Shown here in pieces: positions 52,192 to 60,163 of a stretch of 64,000 nt of DNA (position 1 is its first letter; each line of letters opens with the position of its first letter). The stretch lies in assembly GCA_965218775.1 (NCBI GenBank), contig CBDCLS010000005.1, positions 2,418,001 to 2,482,000 of the forward strand, in the 5' to 3' direction. The translations under genes and the position numbers were made by a program. This stretch comes from CAUZIZ01 sp965218775. GTDB taxonomy: Bacteria; Acidobacteriota; UBA6911; RPQK01; JAJDTT01. The notes under the pieces are model-generated. The model did not search any database. It had not been told where the DNA came from and was given only the letters and a program-made list of their open reading frames with translations.

Positions 52192-52890
52192 GTGATCTCA
52201 AACGATTTCTGGATGCGTTGGGTGATGATTTTCGGAGTCTTGCTCACCGCTGTAGAAGGCGGTTGGGCGGGCGCTCCGGCGACTGAAGACTCTGAACCGG
52301 ATCTCCGGGTGGTTATCGATTCAGAAGGGATTTCCGCAGGTGGACCCGATTGTCTGAAGCTACCGTTCAATCGAATGACCGCACTTTCGTTGCAAATCAC
52401 CAACAAGATAGAGAGTCGGTCGACTCTGCAGATCAGCGGGACCTCGCGGGTCTTCGGTCTGGTCCCCTTCAAAATGGCTGTCGAGCCGCAGTCGCAGGTG
52501 CGTACAGTATTGGAGGCTGTACCCCTCTTGACCGGAGAGATCGAAGTGGCTCTTCTTCTCAAGATGGGAACGCAGCGGCGCACGGTTAAGCAGCGATTCT
52601 GCGTGTCGCCCACGGGTCGCTTGCTGATCAGAATTCATGACGGCGACGATCGTGTGGTCTCGGCTCGGCTCCAGGTGACTGGATCTGATGGCCGCAGCTA
52701 TGCTCCCGATGGCGTTTTAGAGAGTCCCTTTGAAACCGATGGACTACTTGAGTTGGAGCTCCCTGCAGGTAAGGCAGTCCTCGAGTATGCTCGTTCCGGT
52801 GGGCGGATCCCATCCTCGCGGAAAGAGAAGGTGGTCAAGGTCGAGATCCCGGTGGACAAAACCAAGGCGCTGAACCTGCGATTGCCCTAG
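52192..52890 (+). CDS. secreted protein of unknown function
   Basis: The product has 232 residues, starting GTG at 52192 with AGGTAGGA nearby; an ATG at 52213 is the alternative. A signal peptide (MRWVMIFGVLLTAVEGGWAG) is followed by beta-rich sequence, with a duplicated-looking domain (LTGEIEVALLLKMGTQRRTV, LLIRIHDGDDRVVSARLQVT). The basic tail ends IPVDKTKALNLRLP. The stop codon (TAG) lies inside the 27-base palindrome at 52887. No family recognised; a small Ig-like secreted protein is possible. Confidence 0.58.
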   Translation: MISNDFWMRWVMIFGVLLTAVEGGWAGAPATEDSEPDLRVVIDSEGISAGGPDCLKLPFNRMTALSLQITNKIESRSTLQISGTSRVFGLVPFKMAVEPQSQVRTVLEAVPLLTGEIEVALLLKMGTQRRTVKQRFCVSPTGRLLIRIHDGDDRVVSARLQVTGSDGRSYAPDGVLESPFETDGLLELELPAGKAVLEYARSGGRIPSSRKEKVVKVEIPVDKTKALNLRLP

Positions 52891-52915
52891 TACGCTGTGT
52901 TACAGCGTACTAGGG
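52885..52915. repeat. CTAG-flanked palindrome, copy 1, at a convergent gene end
   Basis: Arms CCCTAGTACGCTGT and ACAGCGTACTAGGG with a GTT loop form a 14-base stem. It lies between two convergent genes and overlaps the stop codon of the left one. The same CTAGTACGCTGT arms occur at 59987-60011 with a one-base loop. It could act as a bidirectional terminator, but its second location suggests mobility. Confidence 0.75.
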
Positions 52916-52924
52916 GCGCCGCCG

Positions 52925-53743
52925 TCAGTTTTCCTCGTCAGCAGAATCCGTGTCTTCGGCGTCCTCTATGGCTTCACCTTCCTCGCTGTCAGCATCGCCC
53001 TCATCACCTTCAGCGGGAGGGCCGTACTTGATCGAGGTGCCGACCTCGAATTTCTTGAACTTCTGGTAGGTGATCAGCTCTCGGACGCGGACATCTCCAC
53101 TGCGGAATTCCAAGACATCGTCGGCCTCGGTCCAGGTCGGAAACCAGTACTCGCCATCGATTTGTTCGCGAAGCGTTTCAAATTCTGGAAACTTGTTGTT
53201 TCTGTAGTCCGGGACCGCCTTGCCTACAGTCCTGACGATCTGCAGATCTTCAGCGTCCACCCAGATCCGGCCCTTGAAATATCGTTTTCTCTTCCGCACC
53301 TTCTTCGGTTTGACTTCGAACACATAGGTGTCCAACTCATCCACCCGTTCCTCTCCTTTGTACTTGATCTTATATTTCGCAAGATCCTCGGTGGTCAGGG
53401 CAAAGGGCTGAAGATTGAGGGCGTCGTCGATGTCTTCCTGGCTGACTCTCACCGCCCTGAGCCGCCCCCGATCCCGGAGAATTTTTTCTTCACGCTCGCC
53501 ATCTTGGGTGAAGTAGATTTCGACCACCATCTCCCTTTGCTCTCGCACCCGTCCGGCGCGACTCAGCACCTGAAACAGAATATGCTGGGTATAGGTGTAC
53601 TGGGCGAAGATCTTCTTGAATTCGGACTCCTTCTCGGAGAATCGTTTTATGATTTCATGCTTAGTCGGTTTGGTTGCCGCTTCAACCGTTATCGCGGAAA
53701 GGAAAACCCCTGCGACTAGTGCCAGACGAAATGCTTCTCTCAT
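52925..53743 (-). CDS. secreted LolA-like (outer-membrane lipoprotein-sorting-like) protein
   Basis: The product has 272 residues with a signal peptide (LALVAGVFLSAITVEA). The mature body is a LolA-like half-barrel with a signature close to the acidobacterial version of the sorting protein family: IFAQYTYTQHILFQVL, YKIKYKGEERVDELDTYVFE, RYFKGRIWVDAEDLQIVRTV and GEYWFPTWTEADDVLEFRSG. The last ~28 residues are very acidic (EGDEGDADSEEGEAIEDAED), a tail not usual for LolA. It is probably periplasmic, with a lipid or lipoprotein ligand. It converges on the secreted protein at 52192. Confidence 0.7.
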   Translation of the reverse strand: MREAFRLALVAGVFLSAITVEAATKPTKHEIIKRFSEKESEFKKIFAQYTYTQHILFQVLSRAGRVREQREMVVEIYFTQDGEREEKILRDRGRLRAVRVSQEDIDDALNLQPFALTTEDLAKYKIKYKGEERVDELDTYVFEVKPKKVRKRKRYFKGRIWVDAEDLQIVRTVGKAVPDYRNNKFPEFETLREQIDGEYWFPTWTEADDVLEFRSGDVRVRELITYQKFKKFEVGTSIKYGPPAEGDEGDADSEEGEAIEDAEDTDSADEEN

Positions 53744-53867
53744 GGTTTATTGGATGCAGTCGGTTTGAAAAAGGATCTATTTCCTGCTGTTCTCCCCAAG
53801 CCTTGGCCACGCTCGGCACAATCTATTCTACACTTTCTTCCTTAGCGTGACCTCTCTTGCTCGGATT

Positions 53868-54821
53868 TCAAAGGTTAGGCAACTCCTCCAGAACCTCTTG
53901 TAGGGGTGGAATTCCACTTCGCGCTCCCAGGCGTCTGCAAGCCAGGCCGGCGGCAACGCTGGCAAAGCGGAGGCAGCGTGCTACATTCCAGTTCTGGAAG
54001 AGGCTATACGCAAACGCTCCATGAAAGACGTCACCGGCGCCCGTGGTGTCTTCGGCTTCGACAGGGAGGGGTGGGACCTCAATGATCTCCCCTTCCCACA
54101 CCACCGCCGATCCTTTGCTGCCTCGTGTCGTGGCCACAAGAGCGTCAGTCAGGTTGGACAGCTCCAGAAGTCCCGCCCTCCAATCCTCTCGTCCCGTGAA
54201 CTTCTGAACGAATTCCAGGCTTGGGATCAAGAAGGACGTCAACCGGAGCAGCTTCTCGACTCCAGGTTGTGGAACATCTACGTCCAGGGAGACCTGCATG
54301 CCTGCTTCCCGGGCCCAGCGGGCGGCCTGGATAGAAGCAGTCTGATCCTGCCCGTCGAGATGTAGCAGTTGTCCCGCTACAATGCATTCGCGCTGGAGCT
54401 CACCCTTCTGGTAGACGAGCCTCGGATCGCGCTTCCAGAGCACTGTCCGTTCCCCGGTGGCGGCGTCGACCAGAATGATTCCCAGTTGCGTTTCGGCTCC
54501 CCTGACGATCTGCAGACAGGATAGATCCATCGCCTCCTTTTCGAGATCTGCCAGAGAAAAACGACCGGAGTCATCATCTCCCAAGCGACCAATAAAGCGC
54601 ACCTTGAGGCCGTATCGGGCACACAATGCCGTAGCGGTGGCACAGGGTCCCCCTCCAAGCTTGTGGATCTCCGCGATTTCCACCCTGGACGCGTACTTGG
54701 GGTAGTCGGGAAGGACACAGATCCAGTCAACCGCATCCATGCCCTGGCCGATCACCTGAAAAGGGCGATCCTGGGGCCATTGAACGTCGAAATACACCGA
54801 GCTCAGGTCGTTGATTTCCAT
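53868..54821 (-). CDS. PfkB-family sugar kinase
   Basis: The product has 317 residues. Family motifs are present: HKLGGGPCATATALCARYGL, KVRFIGRLGDDDSGRF (substrate-binding region) and VEAEDTTGAGDVFHGAFAYS, which holds the anion hole and the catalytic aspartate in GAGD. The length is normal for ribokinase-like enzymes. It would phosphorylate a sugar or nucleoside; the sugar cannot be named. Genes on its right encode a sugar-binding lipoprotein and a TIM-barrel isomerase, so a short sugar-catabolic pathway is plausible. It is followed on the minus strand only by intergenic DNA. Confidence 0.88.
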   Translation of the reverse strand: MEINDLSSVYFDVQWPQDRPFQVIGQGMDAVDWICVLPDYPKYASRVEIAEIHKLGGGPCATATALCARYGLKVRFIGRLGDDDSGRFSLADLEKEAMDLSCLQIVRGAETQLGIILVDAATGERTVLWKRDPRLVYQKGELQRECIVAGQLLHLDGQDQTASIQAARWAREAGMQVSLDVDVPQPGVEKLLRLTSFLIPSLEFVQKFTGREDWRAGLLELSNLTDALVATTRGSKGSAVVWEGEIIEVPPLPVEAEDTTGAGDVFHGAFAYSLFQNWNVARCLRFASVAAGLACRRLGARSGIPPLQEVLEELPNL

Positions 54822-54973
54822 GCGTCACGCCTCGCCCGCTAGGATACCGCAAGTATCCGAGAGACCACGAGTCTGAGTTGGCGTAGGTAGCGCTCCAGGC
54901 GCGCTGGATCATTCGGGGAGAGACTTCAGATCGGGGATACCAGAGATTGTGCGAGCGCGGGAAGCGCCGGACG

Positions 54974-55066
54974 AGTTGTCCAGCTCGCTCCCGGCTTCGT
55001 CGTCCTCGACGGCCGGAACCTGGGCTCATCTTGCTGACAAGTCAAGTCGTTCGCGGCTCTGTCGGA
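54974..55066 (-). repeat. modular intergenic repeat, copy D (inverted)
   Basis: The reverse complement contains GACAGAGCCGCGAACGACTT, CCGGCCGTCGAGGACGACGA and GAGCTGGACAAC. It matches copy A at 32145 most closely. It lies between the PfkB and RadC-like genes. Confidence 0.78.
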
Positions 55067-55096
55067 TCGGAAACCTGTAGCCAATTGAACTTCGGG

Positions 55097-55816
55097 TCAA
55101 AGCAGGTTCTGGTCGGCAAAGCTGAAGTAGCTGTCAGACGCTATGATGACGTGATCCAGAACGCTGATTCCGACTACCCTGCCCGTCTCGACCAGTCTCT
55201 TCGTGATTCGTCTGTCCTCATCGCTTGGAGCCGGATCTCCGCTGGGGTGGTTATGAACCAGCAGTACTCCCGAGGTCGCCTCTTCTATGGCGGGACGGAA
55301 GACTTCCCGCGGGTGAACCAGGGAGGAGGTCAGGGTCCCTTCTGAGATGCGGACAAGTTTGAGAATCCGGTTTTTGCCGTCCAGGAGAACGGCCCAGAAG
55401 CATTCCTTTTTGAGATCCTGGCACTGCATTTGAAAGTGTTCAAAGACCTGCCTACTGCAGCGGAATGACTGGCCCGGGTGTAGAGGCTTACGCCTTATCC
55501 GCTGGAACAAGTGTGCTGCCGCAAGCAGGGAGAGGACGCCGGTTCGGTCCAGGCCCGTCCGGAGAAGATCCTGGTATCTAGCGGAACGAAGCCCCCGACT
55601 CGAACCTAGAGAGTCAAGTATCCGCTGAGCCTGGGCCAGAGCGGCTCTGTCTGAGCTGCCGGGCGTCAGGATCAGGGCGAGAAGTTCCAGCTCCGAGAGT
55701 GCGGTCCACTCCACCTCAAAGAGTCTCCGGTCCGGTAAGTATTCGGGAGAAGCGTTGTTCACCCATTTTATGAACGTCCGGATCCCCGAATCAGCGAAGG
55801 AGATTCTTCGCCACAA
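55097..55816 (-). CDS. RadC-family (JAB/MPN domain) protein
   Basis: The product has 239 residues. The C-terminal half carries the MPN metal motif EATSGVLLVHNHPSGDPAPS followed by DEDRRITKRLVETGRVVGIS and VLDHVIIASDSYFSFAD. The upstream glutamate is within the strand LVRISEGTLTSSLVHPREVF. The N-terminal half has a UPF0758-type helix-hairpin region (SELELLALILTPGSSDRAAL). RadC proteins are predicted metal-dependent hydrolases; their role in repair is unproven. The start is uncertain: the TTG at 55816 has no ribosome-binding site, and a GTG at VNNASPEYLPD is an alternative. It follows the methyltransferase gene after 28 bases. Confidence 0.88.
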   Translation of the reverse strand: MWRRISFADSGIRTFIKWVNNASPEYLPDRRLFEVEWTALSELELLALILTPGSSDRAALAQAQRILDSLGSSRGLRSARYQDLLRTGLDRTGVLSLLAAAHLFQRIRRKPLHPGQSFRCSRQVFEHFQMQCQDLKKECFWAVLLDGKNRILKLVRISEGTLTSSLVHPREVFRPAIEEATSGVLLVHNHPSGDPAPSDEDRRITKRLVETGRVVGISVLDHVIIASDSYFSFADQNLL

Positions 55817-55844
55817 ACATCGTCGTATTTATGGAAGGGAGCAC

Positions 55845-56480
55845 TTAGTCGGACTTCATGCTGATGGAAATGCCATCGCGAATCGGGATGATGCTGGAGA
55901 AAAAGTCGGGACTGTTGAAGATGAGGCGGGTGTATTCCAGAATTCCCTGGACGTCTTCATCGTCCGAGGGTTCGAGTACGTCGCCACGAATCAGGATATT
56001 GTCCGAGATGAGCAGGCCTCCGGGACGGAGTCTTTGAGACGCCTTCTCAAAAACCAGTGGATAGGCCTGTTTGTCGACATCGTTGAACACGATGTCGAAG
56101 CTGCCTGGCAGCGCGTCCATTGTTTCCAAAGCGTCCCCACTTCGGCACTCCAGCTGACAGCGTATAGCTCCCCGCCGAAAATGGTCCCTCGCTGACGCCA
56201 GGTTTTGATCCGACGAGTCGGTCAAGATGATCTGCCCGTCGTCCCCCAGGGCCGATGCGAACCAATACCCGGAGTAGCCGAAACCGGATCCCAGTTCCAG
56301 GATCCGACTGGCGCCGCTGATCCGTGTGAGTTGGTGGAGGACGCGACCGACCAGCGGACCCACGATGGGAAAGTGATCGCGGAGGGCGCGTTCCTCCATC
56401 TCGAGGAGGATTGGATCCTCAGAGGGCCCCGTTCGTTGGAGATAAGCTTCGATTGCTTCTGAGACGATGGTAGTGCTCAC
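55845..56480 (-). CDS. class I SAM-dependent O-methyltransferase
   Basis: The product has 211 residues from a GTG start. Motif I is RILELGSGFGYSGYWFASAL (glycine-rich SAM site), motif II contains QIILTDSSDQNLASARDHF, and the metal-dependent site reads FDIVFNDVDKQAYPLVFEKA. It ends FFSSIIPIRDGISISMKSD. This is the layout of caffeoyl-CoA/catechol O-methyltransferase-like enzymes, which use a divalent metal. The acceptor is unknown. The gene lies 43 bases after the sugar-binding protein gene and 28 before the RadC-like gene. Confidence 0.88.
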   Translation of the reverse strand: MSTTIVSEAIEAYLQRTGPSEDPILLEMEERALRDHFPIVGPLVGRVLHQLTRISGASRILELGSGFGYSGYWFASALGDDGQIILTDSSDQNLASARDHFRRGAIRCQLECRSGDALETMDALPGSFDIVFNDVDKQAYPLVFEKASQRLRPGGLLISDNILIRGDVLEPSDDEDVQGILEYTRLIFNSPDFFSSIIPIRDGISISMKSD

Positions 56481-56523
56481 AGGGTATCCTCGCTTGTGGT
56501 GGGTCCTGATCAGGAATCCCGCA

Positions 56524-57522
56524 TCAATTGGTGGATCGACTCGAGTCGCCCTTTCGATAAAGAGCGGTCGGAATCAAGATCTCGGCCGGAACCTGCTCTC
56601 CCCGAAAATGCTTGAAGATGGTCTGGACGGTTTCCGTACCGATTCGGTCCGGGAACTGGACCGGATCCGCGTAGATGTGTCCCTCATCTATGGCTTTCTT
56701 TCCTTCTGGTTGGCCGTCGAAGCCGATGATCCTGACCTGATCGTGTTTTCCCGCCTTCTCCAGTGCTGCCCGAGCTCCCAGTGCGGAGGGATCGTTTATG
56801 GCAAAGATTCCTGCCAGGTCAGGGTGTGCCTGCAAGGCGTCCTCGGCTGCCTTGTAGCCCCTGTCCTTCACACCACCTCCGGGAAGCTCGGCAACAATCT
56901 GGAGGTGCCCACTCTTCCGGGTGCGGTTGTGTGCCTCGAGCACTTCCTTGAAACCTTTGACTCGGAGTATGCAGGATTCGACTTCTTTGTAGTCGAGAAC
57001 CACAACCTTGCCACCTTCCTCACCCAGGGCCTCGATCATCGCCTCGGCAGCAAGTCTGCCTCCTCCGTAGTTGTCGGTTGCGATGTGGCTTACCACCTCG
57101 ACACCCGGAGCTAGACAAGCGATATCCGCGGTAAAGACAGGAATCCCCGCCCTGGTCGCCTCCTCGATAGCAGGACCAATGGCCTTCGAGTCGCAGGGGC
57201 AGAGGACGATGGCACTGACTTTTTTGACGATGAAGTCTTTGACCTGGTTCTGCTGTTTCGCGACGTCGAATTCACCACTGGTGACCAGGACCTTGTAACC
57301 GAACTTTGCCGCTTCTCGGGTCATGCTGTCGGCGATCACTTTGAAGAAAGGATTGGTCAACGTCATTACCGAGAGCCCGATTGTGCCCCTCGAGGTTGAC
57401 TGGTGTTGTCCCGCTGCACCTTCTTTTTCGGAGGCCGTTTGATCTCCAGGTGTGCCGCCGCAGCCGGCGAACAGGACCAGTACGAGTGCTGTTCTGACCC
57501 AAAGTCCGAAAGTTTTTCTCAC
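56524..57522 (-). CDS. sugar-binding lipoprotein of an ABC transporter (RbsB-like), no permease nearby
   Basis: The product has 332 residues with a lipoprotein signal (RTALVLVLFAGCGG). The body is a type I periplasmic binding protein: GTIGLSVMTLTNPFFKVIAD, VLVTSGEFDVAKQQNQVKDF, VSAIVLCPCDSKAIGPAIEE and VRIIGFDGQPEGKKAIDEGH. These residues match ribose/allose-type binding proteins. No ATPase or permease gene for this family is in the window. It is divergent to the isomerase gene at 57629 over 106 bases, which carries a TATATT-like -10 element on the plus strand. It is followed on the minus strand by an O-methyltransferase gene after 43 bases. Confidence 0.9.
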   Translation of the reverse strand: MRKTFGLWVRTALVLVLFAGCGGTPGDQTASEKEGAAGQHQSTSRGTIGLSVMTLTNPFFKVIADSMTREAAKFGYKVLVTSGEFDVAKQQNQVKDFIVKKVSAIVLCPCDSKAIGPAIEEATRAGIPVFTADIACLAPGVEVVSHIATDNYGGGRLAAEAMIEALGEEGGKVVVLDYKEVESCILRVKGFKEVLEAHNRTRKSGHLQIVAELPGGGVKDRGYKAAEDALQAHPDLAGIFAINDPSALGARAALEKAGKHDQVRIIGFDGQPEGKKAIDEGHIYADPVQFPDRIGTETVQTIFKHFRGEQVPAEILIPTALYRKGDSSRSTN

Positions 57523-57628
57523 CTATGCGACTCCTTTGCAGGGGATCGTAGTCCGCGGCACGCTTCAGCGCAAGAAGATATGGAGTGGGGTGTCAAGTTT
57601 GCTATATTAGCTGTCCAAGGACTGAGAC

Positions 57629-58456
57629 ATGGCTTTTCGATACGCGATCTGTAGCGAGATTTTCAAAGACTGGGATCTTCGGGATGCCTGTCAGCTGGCG
57701 CAGTCATTGGGATACTCGGGTTTCGAAGTGGCCCCATTCATGTGGGCCGAGTCCGTTGACAGCATTTCTCCTCGGGAACGTGCGGAGTTTCGTCGCACCA
57801 TTGAGGGGGAGGGCCTGGTCTGTTCTGGGCTCCATTGGCTGTTGGTGACGCCCAAAGGACTCCACCTCACAACCGAGGACGCGGCGCTGCGAGAGAAAAG
57901 CTGGTCCTATCTTGGAAGGCTCATCGACTTTTGTGGGGACCTGGGGGGGCCGGTCATGATCCTGGGTTCCCCCTATCAGCGCGATGCGTGCGATGGGCAA
58001 AGTGTTGAAGAGGCCTTGCATAGGTTGGCCGAGGGACTGGCGCGACTGGCTCCTCGAGCGGCTGAGCGCGAGGTGACGCTGCTCATGGAGGCCGTTTCAA
58101 GTGAGGAGACCAACGTGGTGACGACTTTGGAGGAGGCCGTCGGGGTCGTCGACTCGGTAGGTCATTCCAACGTCCAGACCATGTTCGATTTTCACAATGC
58201 CGCCGATCAGGGCGGCGACTTCCTCTCACTGCCGGAACGGTATTTCGAGAAGATTCGACACGTCCACGTCAACGAAGTGGATGGTCGGCACCCGAGTACG
58301 GGAGAGATCGATTTTGCCCGTGTTCTTCAACTGATGAAGGATCGGGATTACGAAGGCTGGTTTTCTCTGGAGGTCTTCGACTTCGAAGCCGGTCCCGAGC
58401 GAATCGCACGCGAGAGCATCGACTACCTCAGATTGGTAGAAGCTGGCCTGGCATAG
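57629..58456 (+). CDS. sugar phosphate isomerase/epimerase-like TIM barrel
   Basis: The product has 275 residues, preceded by AAGGACTGAGAC. AP-endonuclease-2/xylose-isomerase-like features are present: DACQLAQSLGYSGFEVAPFM, VTLLMEAVSSEETNVVTTLE, NVQTMFDFHNAADQGGDFL, IRHVHVNEVDGRHPSTGEID and YEGWFSLEVFDFEAG. Probable metal ligands are the glutamates in LLMEAV and SLEVFD, an aspartate/histidine pair in FDFHN, and the histidine in HVHVNE. The family includes many epimerases and hydroxypyruvate isomerases. It is followed after 32 bases by the DprE1-like gene, so it may belong to the same transcript. Confidence 0.88.
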   Translation: MAFRYAICSEIFKDWDLRDACQLAQSLGYSGFEVAPFMWAESVDSISPRERAEFRRTIEGEGLVCSGLHWLLVTPKGLHLTTEDAALREKSWSYLGRLIDFCGDLGGPVMILGSPYQRDACDGQSVEEALHRLAEGLARLAPRAAEREVTLLMEAVSSEETNVVTTLEEAVGVVDSVGHSNVQTMFDFHNAADQGGDFLSLPERYFEKIRHVHVNEVDGRHPSTGEIDFARVLQLMKDRDYEGWFSLEVFDFEAGPERIARESIDYLRLVEAGLA

Positions 58457-58488
58457 CCCATTTCAGTGAGGTCTGAGTTTTCCGGAGA

Positions 58489-59883
58489 ATGTCGTTCCTC
58501 GCCACCACGCAAGCGAGGTCTCCATTGTTTGTCGAGCGGAAGCTGACCGGCTGGGGAAGGTATTCCTCCAGCAGGGGGCGTGTCTATCGTCCGGAGAAAC
58601 TTGCTCAGGCCGCCTCCATCATCCAATCTCAAGAACAGCTTTCCCTTGTTGGCCGGGGTCGGGGGCGTAGCTATGGGGATGCAGCCCTGAATCTCGACCA
58701 GGGTCTCTTGCTGACACAGCGTCTGAACCGCTTCTTGTCGTTTGATCCGACGACGGGCTCCTTGGAGTGCGAGGCGGGCGTCACATTGGAGGAGATACTG
58801 AAGGTCTTTGTTCCCAGAGGCTGGTTCCTTCCGGTGACACCCGGGACCAAGTTCGCATCGATCGGGGGTTGCGCTGCCTGTGACGTCCACGGCAAGAACC
58901 ATCACAAGGACGGGGCGTTGGGGAACTCGATCGAGGCAATTGAGCTGATGCAAAGCCAGGGTGAAGTAGTGCGTTGCAGCCCGCTGGAGCAGCCCGAGCT
59001 GTTCTGGGCCACGATCGGAGGCATGGGGCTGACGGGCCTCATCGTGGCCGTCAAGTTGCGACTTAGGCCCATTGAGACGGCCTACATCAAAGTGGACTAC
59101 GAACGAGCTGGCAATCTGGAAGAGGCAGTGGGACTCATGGAGGAAGGGGATGCCGACTATGACTATTCGGTGGCCTGGATGGACTGCGTGGCGAGCGGCC
59201 AATCCCTGGGAAGAAGCGTGCTAATCAGGGGCAACCATGCGACCAGAAGCGAGCTTCTACCGGAGCTGGCCGCAGCACCTCTGGATACTCCACCTCGATC
59301 GAGCTGGAACCTCCGAGTCGACTTGCCAGCATTTACTCTCAATCCGCTTTCCCTGCGTGTTTTCAACAGCCTCTATTTTGGTCGCACTAACAGAGTAAAA
59401 AGTAGCGTTGTGTTGGACTACGATCGTTTTTTCTATCCCCTCGATACCGTCAGACAGTGGAATCGGATCTATGGCAGTCGAGGTTTTCTCCAATACCAAT
59501 GTGTGATACCAGCCGAGAATAGCGTGACCGCTTTGGCCGCGGTACTGAAGCAATTGCGGAGCGTTCACTGTACTTCCTTCTTGGGTGTTCTCAAACGCTT
59601 CGGGAGTGAGAACGGCTACCTCTCCTTTCCCCTGAAGGGACTCACGCTGAGTCTTGATTTTCCTATGAGAGGAGAGCGTTTGTTGACCTGTCTGGAGCAG
59701 GTAGACGATCTGGTCATTCGCCACGGGGGGCGGGTTTACCTGGCCAAGGACGCGCGCCTCTCTCCCCGGTCGTTTCGCCAGATGTATACTGATTTTCCTA
59801 GGTGGCAACAAATCAAGCGCGAGGTTGATCCGTCCAATCGGTTCTCCTCCGATTTATCGCGCAGACTGGAGCTGACGGCCTAA
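58489..59883 (+). CDS. FAD-linked oxidoreductase, DprE1-like (polyprenyl-phosphoryl ribose oxidase)
   Basis: The product has 464 residues. The FAD region shows VGRGRGRSYGDAALNLDQGL, LECEAGVTLEEIL, and TPGTKFASIGGCAACDVHGK followed by NHHKDGALGNSIEA. The A-C-D-x-H-G-K-N-H-H stretch is diagnostic of DprE1-type enzymes. The C-terminal region has RVYLAKDARLSPRSFRQMY, which includes the lysine (about residue 420) needed for activity in the mycobacterial enzyme. The position matching the mycobacterial cysteine 387 appears to be serine (about 388, in GLTLSLDF). DprE1 oxidises the ribose 2'-hydroxyl on the polyprenyl carrier. The start with GGAGA only three bases before the ATG is slightly close. Confidence 0.85.
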   Translation: MSFLATTQARSPLFVERKLTGWGRYSSSRGRVYRPEKLAQAASIIQSQEQLSLVGRGRGRSYGDAALNLDQGLLLTQRLNRFLSFDPTTGSLECEAGVTLEEILKVFVPRGWFLPVTPGTKFASIGGCAACDVHGKNHHKDGALGNSIEAIELMQSQGEVVRCSPLEQPELFWATIGGMGLTGLIVAVKLRLRPIETAYIKVDYERAGNLEEAVGLMEEGDADYDYSVAWMDCVASGQSLGRSVLIRGNHATRSELLPELAAAPLDTPPRSSWNLRVDLPAFTLNPLSLRVFNSLYFGRTNRVKSSVVLDYDRFFYPLDTVRQWNRIYGSRGFLQYQCVIPAENSVTALAAVLKQLRSVHCTSFLGVLKRFGSENGYLSFPLKGLTLSLDFPMRGERLLTCLEQVDDLVIRHGGRVYLAKDARLSPRSFRQMYTDFPRWQQIKREVDPSNRFSSDLSRRLELTA

Positions 59884-59936
59884 GAAGAAACTTCAGCAGT
59901 GAGGAGTACCGGAGTACAGCCGCGAACGGGTGAACC

Positions 59937-60113
59937 GCCAGTATAACGAAGCCAAGCCCGTCAGAGCCGCGAACGACGTGACTCGCTAGTACGCTGTTAC
60001 AGCGTACTAGCAGTATGAGGCCAAGTTCTGAGGAGAGAGCCGGACAACAGCAAGATCTCCAGTAACCCCGACCCAAGTTTCTTTCTCGAAATGGGGCCAG
60101 CGCTCCAGTGTAC
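59937..60113 (+). repeat. modular intergenic repeat, copy E
   Basis: Two GCCGCGAAC modules (59939 and about 59967), then AGGCCAAGTTCTGAGGAGAG, AGCCGGACAACAGCAAGAT, CCAGTAACCCCGACC and ATGGGGCCAGCGCTCC. It aligns with copy B when the IS1380 element there is removed, except that this copy contains the CTAG palindrome at 59987-60011. Confidence 0.8.
59987..60011. repeat. CTAG-flanked palindrome, copy 2, inserted in the modular repeat
   Basis: CTAGTACGCTGT-T-ACAGCGTACTAG is a 25-base perfect inverted repeat. At the same place copy B of the surrounding repeat reads only TTAG. The difference is 21 bases plus a four-base duplication, as if a small palindrome had inserted at a YTAG target. Copy 1 is at 52887. 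Confidence 0.78.
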
Positions 60114-60163
60114 TAAGAAGAAACGATGGACCTCAGCGGCGATGATCGAAGCAGGGAATCCAC

